Source: Setophaga petechia
Taxonomy: Eukaryota; Chordata; Aves; Passeriformes; Parulidae
NCBI GenBank assembly: GCA_024362935.1
Contig: JANCRA010000014.1
Span: forward strand, 3,181,001-3,245,000
Length of the DNA stretch: 64,000 nucleotides
Direction of reading: 5' to 3'
The position numbers and the translations under genes are program-made. This document shows, in pieces, positions 35,001 through 46,000 of this stretch (the stretch's first letter is position 1; every line of letters begins with the position of its first letter). The notes under the pieces are model-generated. The model was not told where the DNA came from. It searched no databases and saw only the letters and a list, made by a program, of their open reading frames with translations.

Positions 35001-36885
35001 GTGATTTTTATTTTTTTGCTGAGTATTTCATTACATGGATGGAATCTTAGAACTTTGTTTTACTTGAAACATTCACCTTCTTGTACATTATCCCTGTTTA
35101 AATATAATTGAGTTAATCAGATGATCAGAGGCTCTCCAGAGATGTGTGAGGCAGAACTTGATTACTTTGTGTGGAGAATTAAAATAAGAAGAGTAATAAA
35201 GCAATCACATCCAAGTGGAAGATCTGTATTAGCAAGTCAGGGCTGGCAGGGCATGGTTTTACACCTCTGTCATGCAGGAAGCTCCAAGCTGCTCTCTCCT
35301 GTGCAGTTCTGAGTTCTTCACTCCCCTCATGTGCAAACATTTATTTGATAGCCTTGAAATCCTGAGGCAGGATTGCAGAAATAGTTACCACGTGCTTTAT
35401 AGGAAGCCAGAAGTGTTACTTCCATAAAATTTTTTATTTTCTTGATCAGCAAATAAAGCTGCTGCAAAATCAGAAGTTTGTTTTAAATGTGAAATATTAT
35501 TTCAAGTGCCAGACATGTAGGACATGCTCTATAATTTGCTGTTGGTTTTTGTTGTAACTACAATATTTCCTTTTCACAGAGTGCAGTGACTTCTCCCCAC
35601 CTGTAACTGTGATCCTGATGATCTTCTTGTGCCTTGAGGGTTTTCTGTTTCTCACTTTCACTGCAGTCATGTTTGGCACCCAAATCCACTCAATATGCAA
35701 CGATGAAACGGTAAAAACCTTGACTTTTTTGTATTCTGTAAAATTTATTCTGGGAAGATGTGATTAGATGTGGTTTTATTTGCATGAGGAGAGGCTCTTA
35801 TTTCAGAGAAAGCTGCAAAACTTCAATAATTCATCATTTTTTTCTGTACTTGGGGGAAGATTGTAATGGTTTACTGGGGGTTGCTTTCTAACAGAAGTTC
35901 TTGCACTATTTGTTTTTTTGACATTTTGTAATTTGGTTTTAAATGACAAAGAATGCAGAGCTTCTGAGTTGAGGTTTGACTTTCCCTTCTGAGCTGGCAC
36001 AAACTCCTGCTGGGTGCCACAGGAGGTGTCTGCTTTTCTCAGGTTTGCTCTGAAAATCAATCTCACCTCACTGTGATCCATTTTACCAGAGGATAAAACA
36101 GAGTTTGGGCCATTGGCTCCCTTGTCCTTATTTCTGCAGTGTCACACCTGGAGAGAATAATTGCTTGGAAACATAAGGAAATTGAATCCTGTGACTGTTC
36201 AATATTTCCTCATGTTTAAAAGTGTATTTATGTACTGAGGAGTAAGTGCAAAACAACTGGTAAATACTGAGCCTTCATTAGTGGGAAGCACAAAAAATGA
36301 CCATCAGAATAATGCATTTGGGAGAGTAATCCTGTCTCCAGTAATTGTGGAGCAGGAGCCTCATTGTCTGCTTTCACTAACTGAGTAAACAGCTTGTAGT
36401 GTAGGATATTGCTCGTGGATCCATCAGCTTTTCTGGGAGTTTTGTCTTTTAGCTTGAGGGGGAAGGAGATTGAGGTAGATCAACCTTTTTGTGCATATTT
36501 CATGTTCCAAATCTTCTGCCCTGTATCCACAGGGCTAAAACACTTTCTAACTTCTCCCTTAATTATTAATAAATTACAGTAAAAGACTAATCAGCTGAGG
36601 CACAACACAATGAAACAGCACAATCAAAATGCAAGCCCGGTTTTTACGACCAGGTTTTATATTAGATTAAACTAAACCTTGGACATCCCTGCCTGTGTTT
36701 ATTTGCAGGAGATTGAGAGACTGAAGAGTGAAAAGCCAACGTGGGAGCGCAGGCTGCGCTGGGAAGGGATGAAATCTGTGTTTGGGGGCCAGCCCTCCCT
36801 CCTGTGGATCAACCCCTTCGCAGGATTTCGCATCAGGAGGCTTCTGCTGCGAGGGAAGAAAGGAGGACCTGAGTTTTCTGTTTGA
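25701..36885 (+). CDS. ZDHHC7: ZDHHC7, DHHC-type palmitoyltransferase 7, complete coding sequence
   Basis: This Golgi multi-pass enzyme transfers palmitate to protein cysteines through an acyl-enzyme intermediate. Six coding exons (25701-26012, 28813-28937, 34012-34108, 34363-34444, 35580-35710, 36709-36885) join in phase to 924 nt, giving 307 aa, against about 308 in mammals. An acidic/Ser-rich N terminus (SSSSSSEAD near 25-33) precedes TM1 (~47-70) and TM2 (~76-97). The Cys-rich domain has CPKC, HHC, CKRC and DHHC at 156-159, so C159 is the predicted catalytic cysteine. TM3 (~175-199) and TM4 (~214-240) follow, with the TTxE-like variant DETE after TM4. The tail ends GGPEFSV. The ATG choice matches mammalian ZDHHC7, and similarity to it is near-identical across the core. 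Its closest paralogue, ZDHHC3, is less likely given the N-terminal sequence. Confidence 0.97.
26101..26500. repeat. 20-bp minisatellite, 20 units of exact length, 88 bp after a ZDHHC7 coding exon
   Basis: The unit is close to GCTAGATTCAAAATCCTCGT. Twenty consecutive units hold the 20-bp register without any insertion or deletion; they differ only by point changes. The last unit is degenerate. The array is intronic, just after the donor at 26,013. Confidence 0.96.
28813..28937 (+). CDS. ZDHHC7: ZDHHC7 second coding exon (residues 105-146)
   Basis: The exon encodes [16 protein letters not shown] and the first zinc-binding half [15 protein letters not shown]. The split serine codon continues in the next exon. 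The acceptor is TTTCAG and the donor GTATGC. Confidence 0.95.
30095..30565 (+). mobile_element. Solo ERV LTR in a ZDHHC7 intron
   Basis: The order GAGGCAAGATGGAGG, TTGGTCTCCATCTTCTG, TATAAAAAGACACGACCGC, AATAAACAATCTGAGGACTG and TGTCGAGGAGCCCAGACTCG matches U3-R-U5 of a bird endogenous retrovirus LTR. The TATA-like box and AATAAA are in sense with ZDHHC7. It explains the isolated CpG-rich patch at 30.48-30.57 kb. Confidence 0.68.
34012..34108 (+). CDS. ZDHHC7: ZDHHC7 third coding exon with the DHHC active site (residues 146-178)
   Basis: The exon encodes [20 protein letters not shown] and [12 protein letters not shown], including catalytic C159. It lies between acceptor TTCCAG and donor GTAAGT. 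Confidence 0.96.
34363..34444 (+). CDS. ZDHHC7: ZDHHC7 fourth coding exon (residues 179-206)
   Basis: The exon encodes [19 protein letters not shown] (TM3) and SCVRGQWT, between acceptor TTTGCAG and donor GTGAGC. Confidence 0.95.
35580..35710 (+). CDS. ZDHHC7: ZDHHC7 fifth coding exon (residues 206-249)
   Basis: The exon encodes [20 protein letters not shown] and the rest of TM4, ending ICNDET. The acceptor is TTCACAG and the donor GTAAAA. Confidence 0.95.
36709..36885 (+). CDS. ZDHHC7: ZDHHC7 last coding exon (residues 250-307)
   Basis: The exon encodes the cytosolic tail [20 protein letters not shown], then [12 protein letters not shown] and the terminal GGPEFSV with TGA. Confidence 0.96.
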   Translation, partial: EIERLKSEKPTWERRLRWEGMKSVFGGQPSLLWINPFAGFRIRRLLLRGKKGGPEFSV

Positions 36886-38800
36886 GTCTAAAGATGCTGG
36901 AACTTGCAAGAATCCTATATAGTATTTATTTTGGGGCCAGAGAAGGCTGTCTACATATAATCTGTGACCAGGTGAAACTGATATCAGACATTTGCTTGTA
37001 GCAAGCAGAGTTTTCTACGTTTATTGTCACAGACATCTCATTAATTCTGAGACAGGAACTGGATCTGCCATGATCTTCACAGCAGGATAAGCACGTGGTC
37101 ACACTAAAGAAGCCAAATGTTGTCATGCTACTGTAATTTATTTTCTGAGATTACTTCCCCATTTTTTTTTTGTTAACCCTTTTTATTTGTTAAATGTCTG
37201 GGGAATTACCTGTGTGTTTTTATAACGAGTCTAAGTCCTTGGATGCAGTTGTCAATCATTAGGAGGAGCCTTCTGGTGGAAGTTGATCTCCAGTGAGACA
37301 CAGCCTTCCTTGTCAGTCCAGATTTCAGGGGATTGTGCTTTGTTCAATTCTCCATTCTCTTTCAGCCTGTCCTGATAAGCAGAGCTGTCCTTGTGTGTCC
37401 CACACATTCCTCACGTGCAGGTGATGCCCAGGACTGGTGCCCAGCACTGTCACACCCTGCCCAGTGTGTGCCCAGGCTCCCTAAAGCATGGTCTGTGTTT
37501 GCAGTGCCCATCCCATCTGGCATTTAGGGAAAAGCTGAATTTTCACCTGTCTGGGGGCCAAATCCTGCCCTGGGATGTGCATTTCCAGTTCCTCCTGCTT
37601 TGGTTGCAGAGGAACTCAGGTGTGGACTGTGCAGGGATGAGTGGGACCAGTGTCCTGCTGTGTGAGGTGACAGTGAGGGGACAAACTGGGGGTCACTGCA
37701 AAAACTTTGTCCTTGTAGGGCCTTGCTCTGCCCCTTTTTTACTGTACAGACCTTTCATAGAGGGAAAGCTGTTCATGATCCCTTGGACAAAGACAGCAGA
37801 GAAAGAGGCAACTTCCCTCCTTCTCACATACAGCACATCTGAAATGTAGAAACATCTGCAATATTCTTTTGAATTTAACCATTTCCAACCAAAACTACTT
37901 TGAAGAAATGAGAGCAATATAGATCTAGAACTGCTTTATGTGGGCCTGACAAACAACAGTAGTGCTAAAAAACGTTCATAAATCTGCAAGTAATGAAATA
38001 CAAGCTGTAAGTAATAAAAATCCAGCTAAAAGTTGATTCTTTAAAAATGACATTTAGACTATTTTTTGTATTATTGTTAACCTATAAATTACTGACCATA
38101 TAAAGGATAAAGCAGGAGCCTTGATGCATAGCTTGAAATCGTGCCTAGAAAGTAAATAGCTCCCTGTTTTGGGACTTGCCTTAAAATTGTCCTGTTCTTG
38201 CTTTTGCTCAGCCAGTGGCACTGGTGACCTGTCCCAGCTCAGAGCTCTGCATTCCACCCTTTGTGCCCTGCAGGAGCTGTTTCCTTTCTCAGTGCCCTCC
38301 TTCTCCATCTCTTCGTGGCATCCTGATCCCAGCTCCATCAGTTTCTGTTCCATGGGGTGGCTGAAGGCACTGAGGGATCCATTTCTTGTCTGTGCCCTGT
38401 GAACAAAACTGTGCAATACTTTGGGGTATTTTCACTTTGTTTTTGGGGGAGGGTGGTGGTGTGGAATGCTGGAGCCTTCCTGGGTGGAAATCCACTGGAA
38501 TTGCAGTCCTGTGAACAAAACTGAGGGGGAAGCTGGAAGTTCCACAGGATTCTGTGCAGATTCAGTTGCACATCTTAAAGATTAGGGAGGAAAAAAAGGT
38601 GTCTGGCTTTGTCCTGAGGCTCTTACTGTGTACATTGTTCAATGGGAAAATCAGAAAATAGCACTGCAGGTGGTTGGACCCTGTGACTTGGCAAATGTGT
38701 GCGTGTGAAATCCGGTTTACTTGGCTTTTCAAATCCTTACCTTGTAATTTTTTTTTTAATGTACAAAAGAATAAACTAATGAATTGAAGTCTTAGTTGAT
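36886..38800 (+). other. ZDHHC7: Probable ZDHHC7 3' untranslated region
   Basis: This AT-leaning, non-coding sequence follows the stop. AATAAA occurs at 38013-38018 and again at 38770-38775, the latter just after a long T tract. Two alternative 3' ends are therefore plausible. No other gene starts here on the plus strand. Confidence 0.5.
38770..38775 (+). terminator. ZDHHC7: Candidate distal poly(A) signal of ZDHHC7
   Basis: AATAAA about 1.9 kb after the stop. The proximal alternative is at 38013-38018. Confidence 0.4.
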
Positions 38801-41800
38801 TAACTTCTCTACATGTCAAAGTTTTTTTTTCACATATATTTAGATTGAAGCAGCTTCAGGGAAATAGTCTTGAATCCTTTGGTTTGTAATTAATTCGTAT
38901 TTATATTAATTAACTGCTCCAAATTAAAGAGGTTCTTCTGCTTATTAAGAATTTTAAGCTGCACTCTTTTAGCCCTTCTTGGTCATTCCCTTTTCTTCAT
39001 CCTCTGGTGTAATTGTTTATTTTATTATAGAACCATGGAATGATTTACATGGGAAGGGACCTTGAAGCTCACCTTGTTCCCACCCAGTTTGTCCGAGGTG
39101 AGTGGGAAAATACTTCAGTCAGAAAACTCACCTCAGTATTCAGCCTTTGCACTTCAGGGAATTTGGGATAAATACAGGTTTGAATCTCCAGTTTTTCTGT
39201 GCAAATGTTGAATTTTTCCTCTGTTTCTTCAGATTCTGGAGCAAAGAGAGTTCTGAGCCTGGAGAGTTGGGAGTGTCCACCCAAACAAGGGGGAGGAGGA
39301 ACAAATGGCAGGAAACGATGGGGAGACTCAAAGCTGTTCACTTCCCCTTTGCAAGAATTCTAAAAACCACTTTGAGATATTTTCTGGGTCTGTATCACAC
39401 TCTGCTCTAATGTTTCTATAGAGAAAAGAGCTCCAAATCCATGAACACAGAGTTTGTGCCAGTGCTGCTGATATTTTGCAGCAGGTTAATGATTTGCTTG
39501 TGTTTGTGTGTATTTTAAGGAAGAGTTTGTTTATTCTCTGAGGGGAACAGACATCCCAGCAGATGGATCCTGCCAATTTATCTCCTTTTTATTTTCTTGT
39601 TTAATTTCTAGTGGTAATGTCAGTATTGTTCCAAGAATCCTTTCTGAAGTCTTGGACTCAGCAAGAATTCATTTATGGATTTCTTTATGCCTGTCCTGTG
39701 CAGAAAGGATGAATTTCTATAATTGTTCTGCTTCTCTCTGTTGGCTTCAGGCCCAGTACTGTTGGAGAAAGAAAATGGCTTAAGGAGTATTGAAATACAG
39801 AAATTGGGCTGTAAAATGATTCTGGAATCTGTTAATAACACTAAAATGAAGTGCACCAGCATTGGTTCTGTATATTTATTATTTTTTTCTTCTGAACAGG
39901 GTTACAGGTCAATTTTAATTTTAATGTGCTGGTGCTTCTTCATTGTTGAGATTGTTAATTTTTTATTCTCCTTCTTTCAGTTAGTCATGGTTTTTTGTGT
40001 TCTGAATATCTTTTAATTTTTTTCCTGCCTGTGTTCCAGTAGCACATCTGCTCCTGTCCTGCACTTCACTCTTGTCATCCCAACCAGAGCCCTGGAAATT
40101 ATCCAGCAGGCATCAAAGCAAGCACAGGCTGCTTTTTAATAACAGAAACAAAACTTTGCACCTCCAGAATATTACTACAATTTTTTCTTATATTATAGTG
40201 CAGCATAAAGTTAATATTGGACCCAAATTCAGTGTTAAAGATGCCAAATATTAGAATTGGCAAAGAAAGGGATAACTCAGAAATATTTAGGATTTTCTTG
40301 CCTGAGGTGCCCCATTCTGATAAGTAGCTGGCACCTGACAAGGGAAATATTATTAAATGATGGCTTTGAACCTCTCTTGTTAACAAAACCATGATTGCAA
40401 TAAAATAGTCACTTGCAAGGTGTGTTTGCATAAAAATATTGGTTTAATTAGAGTGGGGTTTGAGATAGAGAAGCCAGAAAGATCCACAGCAAAACTCTAT
40501 TTTGGGCCTTTATACAGTGAATTATTGTTGCTGCAAACCTTCACCTGACCAGCTGAGCACAGGGGGATAATTCTGATATCCACAGGTGCATGGACAACTT
40601 GATTTTCTTCTTAGTTTGTGAATTCCATCAGTATCCAGTGAAAGCCAGGCTTTGCAGCCAGAGGTGATTCTTTTTAATGAAAAATAGATATCTGTATTGG
40701 AGAAATCAGTGCAGAACCTTCGAAACTTGGTTTTGAATTCAAGAAGAAAAGGCAAACTGTCTGGATGAAATACGAGAATATGGAATTTATTTCCCCCATA
40801 GATTTATTTTCTTACCATTAATGAGTATAAATGTACATTTAATGTCTGGAAGAGGAATGGGATGGAGCTGCTGGAGGCACTGGAAGCAGTGCTGGCTCAG
40901 AACAGTTGCATCTGTCATGCAGCAGGAATGCCTGCAGTGCAACCTGCTCTCCAGATAGAGCTGTTTCAAATCAGCCCCATCAGCATAAAATGTCAGCTCA
41001 GATTCATCAGAGGCAGGAGAAAAACAAAACATTCTGATCCAGGTGAAACTCGAGCTGCTCCCTGGTGGCTCTCAGCTCTGTCTGGTGCTGCAGAATGGCG
41101 ATGCTGAAATTCCCCTGCTGCTGGAAGTCCTGATGCTCCTCCCAGCATCCCTTTCAGGGTTGGGATCGTGTTTCCTCCAGCTCCAGGTGCTTCCTGAGCA
41201 GCTCCAGGGGCTCCCCAAGCCCCTCTGGGCTCCACCAGCATGATTTGCCATCAGCAGGGAGGGGTGGCTCAGGAATTTGTGCAGAGAGTTGGAATCAGGA
41301 ATTCTCCATCGTGTCCCAGGGCTCAGGATGGCCACTCCTGATCCCTCCGTGGCTTTTTGGCAGAGGTTGGTGCACAAATGAGCTTAGGTTTTGTGGAAAT
41401 CTGATAATTTGCTTTGTAGTAAGGTCCCATTCATTCAAATCAACTCCATAGCACAATGACAGCACTTTGGGAACTCTTGGGGCTGTGTAGACACCACTGG
41501 GATTATTTAATTTGTTGTTGAACTGCTGATTAAATTTTACATTAAGGCAGAAGCACCTTGTTTTAAATACAAACCCTTTCTATGAAAAGTAGCTCACAGA
41601 CTTGCCTGTTCCTTTTCTTGGCTAATTTAGAGCCACATTGCAGACATTAGAAAGAAACACAAAACTACAGAAAAATCACATCTGTGTACTGGGAAAAGGT
41701 ATTTTGGGGCACTTGCTTCTTCCAAAAATGTTTGCAGGAGACAACAAGCAGGGTTGGGGGTAAGTCAGCCTTGATTTGGGGTTTACCAGAGCAGCAACCA

Positions 41801-41851
41801 TGGTGAGAGGCAGAGATCCTTGCTGCTGTCTGGTGTTAGTTGTGCTCACAA
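38801..41851. other. Convergent intergenic interval between ZDHHC7 and HNF4B
   Basis: AT-rich, with one CR1 tip. No gene was recognised. Its right part may be HNF4B 3' untranslated sequence, but I found no clear minus-strand poly(A) signal close to the stop. Confidence 0.5.
39028..39095 (-). mobile_element. CR1 LINE 3' tip, reversed
   Basis: ATAGAACCATGGAATGATTT and GGGAAGGGACCTTGAAGCTC are the outer end of a CR1 copy. Confidence 0.7.
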
Positions 41852-42699
41852 GGTAGAGCCTATCCACTGGCTCACAAATGGACTCTGGATATACTGGAAA
41901 TTATGGAAAATAGCAAAATGTTGGCATTCCTGATCATAAAAAAGAACCGGACAGCATGAAATGTTGGCTGCCCTTTTGGAACAAGGCCCCTCTGAGTGGA
42001 ATAAGGCCTTGGCCTTCTAAGGATTGTGATGATATCTTTCCTAAAGCTTAACAGGAGAAATGGGAGTGCAATTAATTAAATTTCTGCTGGGAATAGACCT
42101 TTTGATCCCAATTGAGGCCCTGCTGTGTGCACACAGGGTTACCAGGAGCACTGGGACGGATGGGGACAGCGAAGGGTCACGAGCCATGGTCACAACTCCT
42201 GAAAACCCAAAGAGCTGCCAGTCCTGGCCCTGCTGAGGAGGGCACCACCCCAATCCTTGTGCCATGCATTTGAGAGCCAGTCCATTCCTTCGCTCACAAA
42301 TGGACTCTGGAATTTACTCTGAATATACTGGAAATTGTGGAAAATAGCAAAATGTTGGCATTCCTGATCATAAAAAAGAACCGGACAGCATTAAGTGTTG
42401 GCTGCCCTATTGGGACAAGGCCCCTCTGGGTGGAATAAGGCCTTGGCCTTTGAAGGATTGTGATGATATCTTTCCTAAAGCTTAACAGGAGAAATGGCAG
42501 TGCAATTAATTAAATTTCTGCTGGGAATAGACCTTTTGATCCCAATTGAGGCCCTGCTGTGTGCACACAGGAGCTGTGCAAGGTGCTGGGACTGACGGGG
42601 ACAGCGAAGGGTCACGAGCCATGGTCACAACCCCAGAAAACCCAAAGAGCTGCCAGTCCTGGCCCTGCTGAGGAGGGCACCACCCCAATCCTTGTGCCA
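41852..42699. repeat. Tandem duplication of about 0.42 kb next to the HNF4B stop
   Basis: Copy 1 (about 41852-42264) and copy 2 (about 42270-42699) are near-identical over most of their length. Copy 2 has an extra roughly 14-base segment near its start. Copy 2 ends 199 bp from the HNF4B stop codon, so the pair probably lies in its 3' untranslated region. Confidence 0.9.
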
Positions 42700-42897
42700 G
42701 GGGGTGTTCCTGGTGGGAATTCCGTGCTGGGGCTCCTCTGCAGGCCGTGCCTGGGCCGGGCTCACGGGCGGGGAAGGGCGGGAGCGGCGGCTGCGGGCAG
42801 GGGCGAGCTGTGCACGGCCTCTGCAAAGAGAAAGGGCCCGGTTCGCTGTCAGCACGGATCCCACCGGGCTCCCAGCTCCTCCTTCCTCCTCTCCCTA

Positions 42898-43031
42898 TCA
42901 AATCTCCTGCTTGGGCATGGCTGTGTGAGGCAGCAGCTGCAGCACGGTGCTGGGCCCTGCGCTAGAGCCTAGCTTATAGTCTTCACTGCCTGTGCTGGCA
43001 GAAGGAGATGGAAGGGATGTCTCAGGAGAGG
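42898..43031 (-). CDS. HNF4B: HNF4B exon 10 (F domain, stop)
   Basis: After acceptor CCCACAG the frame encodes [37 protein letters not shown] and MPKQEI, then TGA. The ETxxPSP...GSExYKL and KQE-end pattern is shared with HNF4A and HNF4G C termini. Confidence 0.9.
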
Positions 43032-46000
43032 CTGTGGGAGAGAAAACAAACAGAATTAACGTGGACTTGGATGCTGTTCAATGGAAAGCAGCGAACCATC
43101 CTACAGTCCCAAGAGCAGGAGCTTGGGGGATCTCAGCACGTCCTTCTTCCCTGGTTTGTGGGGAGGCACAGGGTGGACTGGCAGGCATGGAGCAGTTCTC
43201 CTCAGGGTTTTGCACTTGGGAATGCCCCCCAGTGCTTTTCAATCCTTCTGCTCCTTGTCAGAGAGGAGCCTGCAGCCCCACTGTACCTCCTCTACAGAGC
43301 ACAGCATCTCTCTAATCTCCTTTGCTGGAAAGGGGCTTAAAAGCTAAATAAAAACCACTTAAAATACATGATGCCAACATTTGTATGGCTGAGAAACATC
43401 AAAATACACTAACTACACAAATACACCACAGGAGGGCAATGATTGTAACTGGCAGAGGGAGGGAGACTGTGAGTACAGGACATTGTGGATATTAAATTCC
43501 ACCTCCTGTTCTACTTTCCTTTTTCCACAGCCTGGTCCTACAGGGGATAAATGCCTTAACCCACCTCCCAGCAGTGCCCAGGGCGATTGAGGATGGGCTT
43601 GGATTCAGGTCCTGCTGTTTGGCAGCAGCCACAGGGAACCCCTGCCATAAAGAACCATCTGTCCCCTATTGTGGCATCTCCCAGTGCTGCCAAATCCATA
43701 GAAACACTCAATCTTGATTTCTAGCCCTTTTTTTCAGCCTTGTGTCATTTCAGTAAATCTCAAAACCTCCCTGGGTCATGCTACCATTAAAAACCCTAAC
43801 TTCTCTTTGGAATCATGGGAAAGGAGTCAGCCAGGGGGGCTGTGAGCCCTGATTCCAGTGTAACACTTAAACTCATATAAATAAACTTAAAGAACTTAAC
43901 TAAACTTGCATTTACTTCAAAAAACTTAAAGAACCTAAATTAAATTTATTTCAAATAAATAAAAAAATAAACTTAAAAAAAAAGTTTAGATAAATAAACT
44001 TTTAAAATAGTAAACTTTTAAAAAATAAATACAATTTTAAATAAATAAATAAATAAACTTTTTTTTTTTTCTGAGCTGTGTCTACTGCCCAGTTCCTTGG
44101 CTATGCTGACACTAATGATGTAAATAATGTAAAAAAGGGGCTGTAAATAACATAAAAAGGGGGACATACGGTCTGGAGCAGTGTGGATCACAGAGGTCAT
44201 GTTGCTTTGCAGGACGTGTCCTGGCAGTGGCTCCAGGTTGAGGTTGGGAGGTGCTGACTGGTACTGGAGATCAGCAGAGGTTCCTGCAAGCGGGATTGGG
44301 AAAAGATGTCATTCCCTGCATAGTACCCCACAAGATGCTCTGGGCTCAATCTTTTTTATGCAGAGGATGTGGAAGACCTCTGTAGGTGAAGGTTAATGGC
44401 TCATCCTTGCTTCCTTCCCCTGCTCTCAGCCTCTGGCTGTGTAGGAGCAGCCCCCTGGGATGTCTGGGCTTTCAGCTGCTCTGCAGCTGCACTGTTCTGC
44501 CTGGGGTGTGTCCCAAGTGCTGCTCTTATCTGGATTTCCCATAAAGTTAGAAATTTTACACATTTCCAACAAAGGATTTGTTGTCTTTCTTAAACTACCT
44601 CAGCTTGGAGGCCTAAGTTGAGTCCCACACCACCGAGGGGATCCTTTGCTGAGAATCTCACCAGATTCCAGAGCTAGGCTGGAAAGAAAGGCTCTGGGGT
44701 TGGACTGGACTGAGAAGGATCCTTCAAGCTACAATTCATCAGATGGTTTTGCTTGGAAGGGATCTCAAAGCTCATCTCATTTCAATCCCATGCCATGGGC
44801 AGGGATGCCACCCACTGTCCCAGGTTCCTCCAAACTCCATCCAGCCTGGCCTTGGGCACTTCCAGGGATCCAGGGGCAGCCACATCTTCTCTGGGCACCC
44901 TTTGCCAGGGCCTGCCCACCCTCACAGGGAAGAATTTTTTCACAACATCCCACCTAAACCTTTTCTCTTTCAGCTTAAAACCCTTTCCCTCCATCCTCAG
45001 AGAATTCACAGATTGACCAGATTGGAAGAGACCTTCAAGACCATCGAGTCCAGCCCAGCCCCAACACCTCAACTGAACCCTGGCACCCAGTGCCACATCC
45101 AGGCTTTGTTAAACACACCCAGGGATGGGGACTGCACCACCTCCCAGGCAGAACATTCCAGAACTTTATCACCCTCTCTGTAAAAAACTTTTCCTAATAT
45201 CCAATCTGAATTTCCCTTGGCACAGCTTGAAGCTGTGTGCTCTGGTTCTGTCAGTGCTGCCTGGAGAAAGAGCCCAGCCCCAGCTGAGCACAGGCTCCTT
45301 TCAGGAGTTGCAGAGAGTGATGAGGGCACCCCTGAGTCTCCTTTTCTCCAGGCTGAGCATCCCCAGCCCTTTCCCTCCATTCTCCCTCCCAGCAGACACA
45401 AAGCCCTACAACAGCTGTGACAAAACCCAGCTGGGCTGCCCCTCCTGGGAAGGGCTTTGTACTGTCACTGTCACATTTTCTGAAAAATCCCTTCGCCAGG
45501 ATTTCTTCTCCTGGGAAGCTGAGAAGCCTCAGAGAAAAATGAAAACAATAATTATCTGATTTGCTCCTCCTGTGTTTTGCTGCTTTGGAATGCTCTTGGA
45601 GATTGTTTATCCAACACATGAATTGTTTTGACTTAATGACCAATCACGGTCTGGCTGTGTCAGGACTCTGGAGAGAGTCACGAGTTTTAATCATCATTCT
45701 TTGTAGCCTTCTGTATACTTTCTCTATTTTTTAGTATAGTTTTAGTATAGCATAATAAATGTAATGTAATGTAATATAATATTATATTATATTATATTGT
45801 AATGTAATATCATATAATATAATGTAATATAATGCAATATAATATAATGTAATGCAATGCAATATAATAATTTATATTATATTATATTATATTATATTAT
45901 ATTATATTATATTATATTACACAATCTAATCTAATCTAATCTAATGTATTGTATTATAATATAATATAATGCAATATAATGCAATATTATATTATTGTCA

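Noticed and set aside
36630..36650. Short match between GGTTTTTACGACCAG here and a reverse-complement stretch near 25,535
   Set aside because: Only about a dozen bases agree, so it is likely chance or a tiny LTR remnant.
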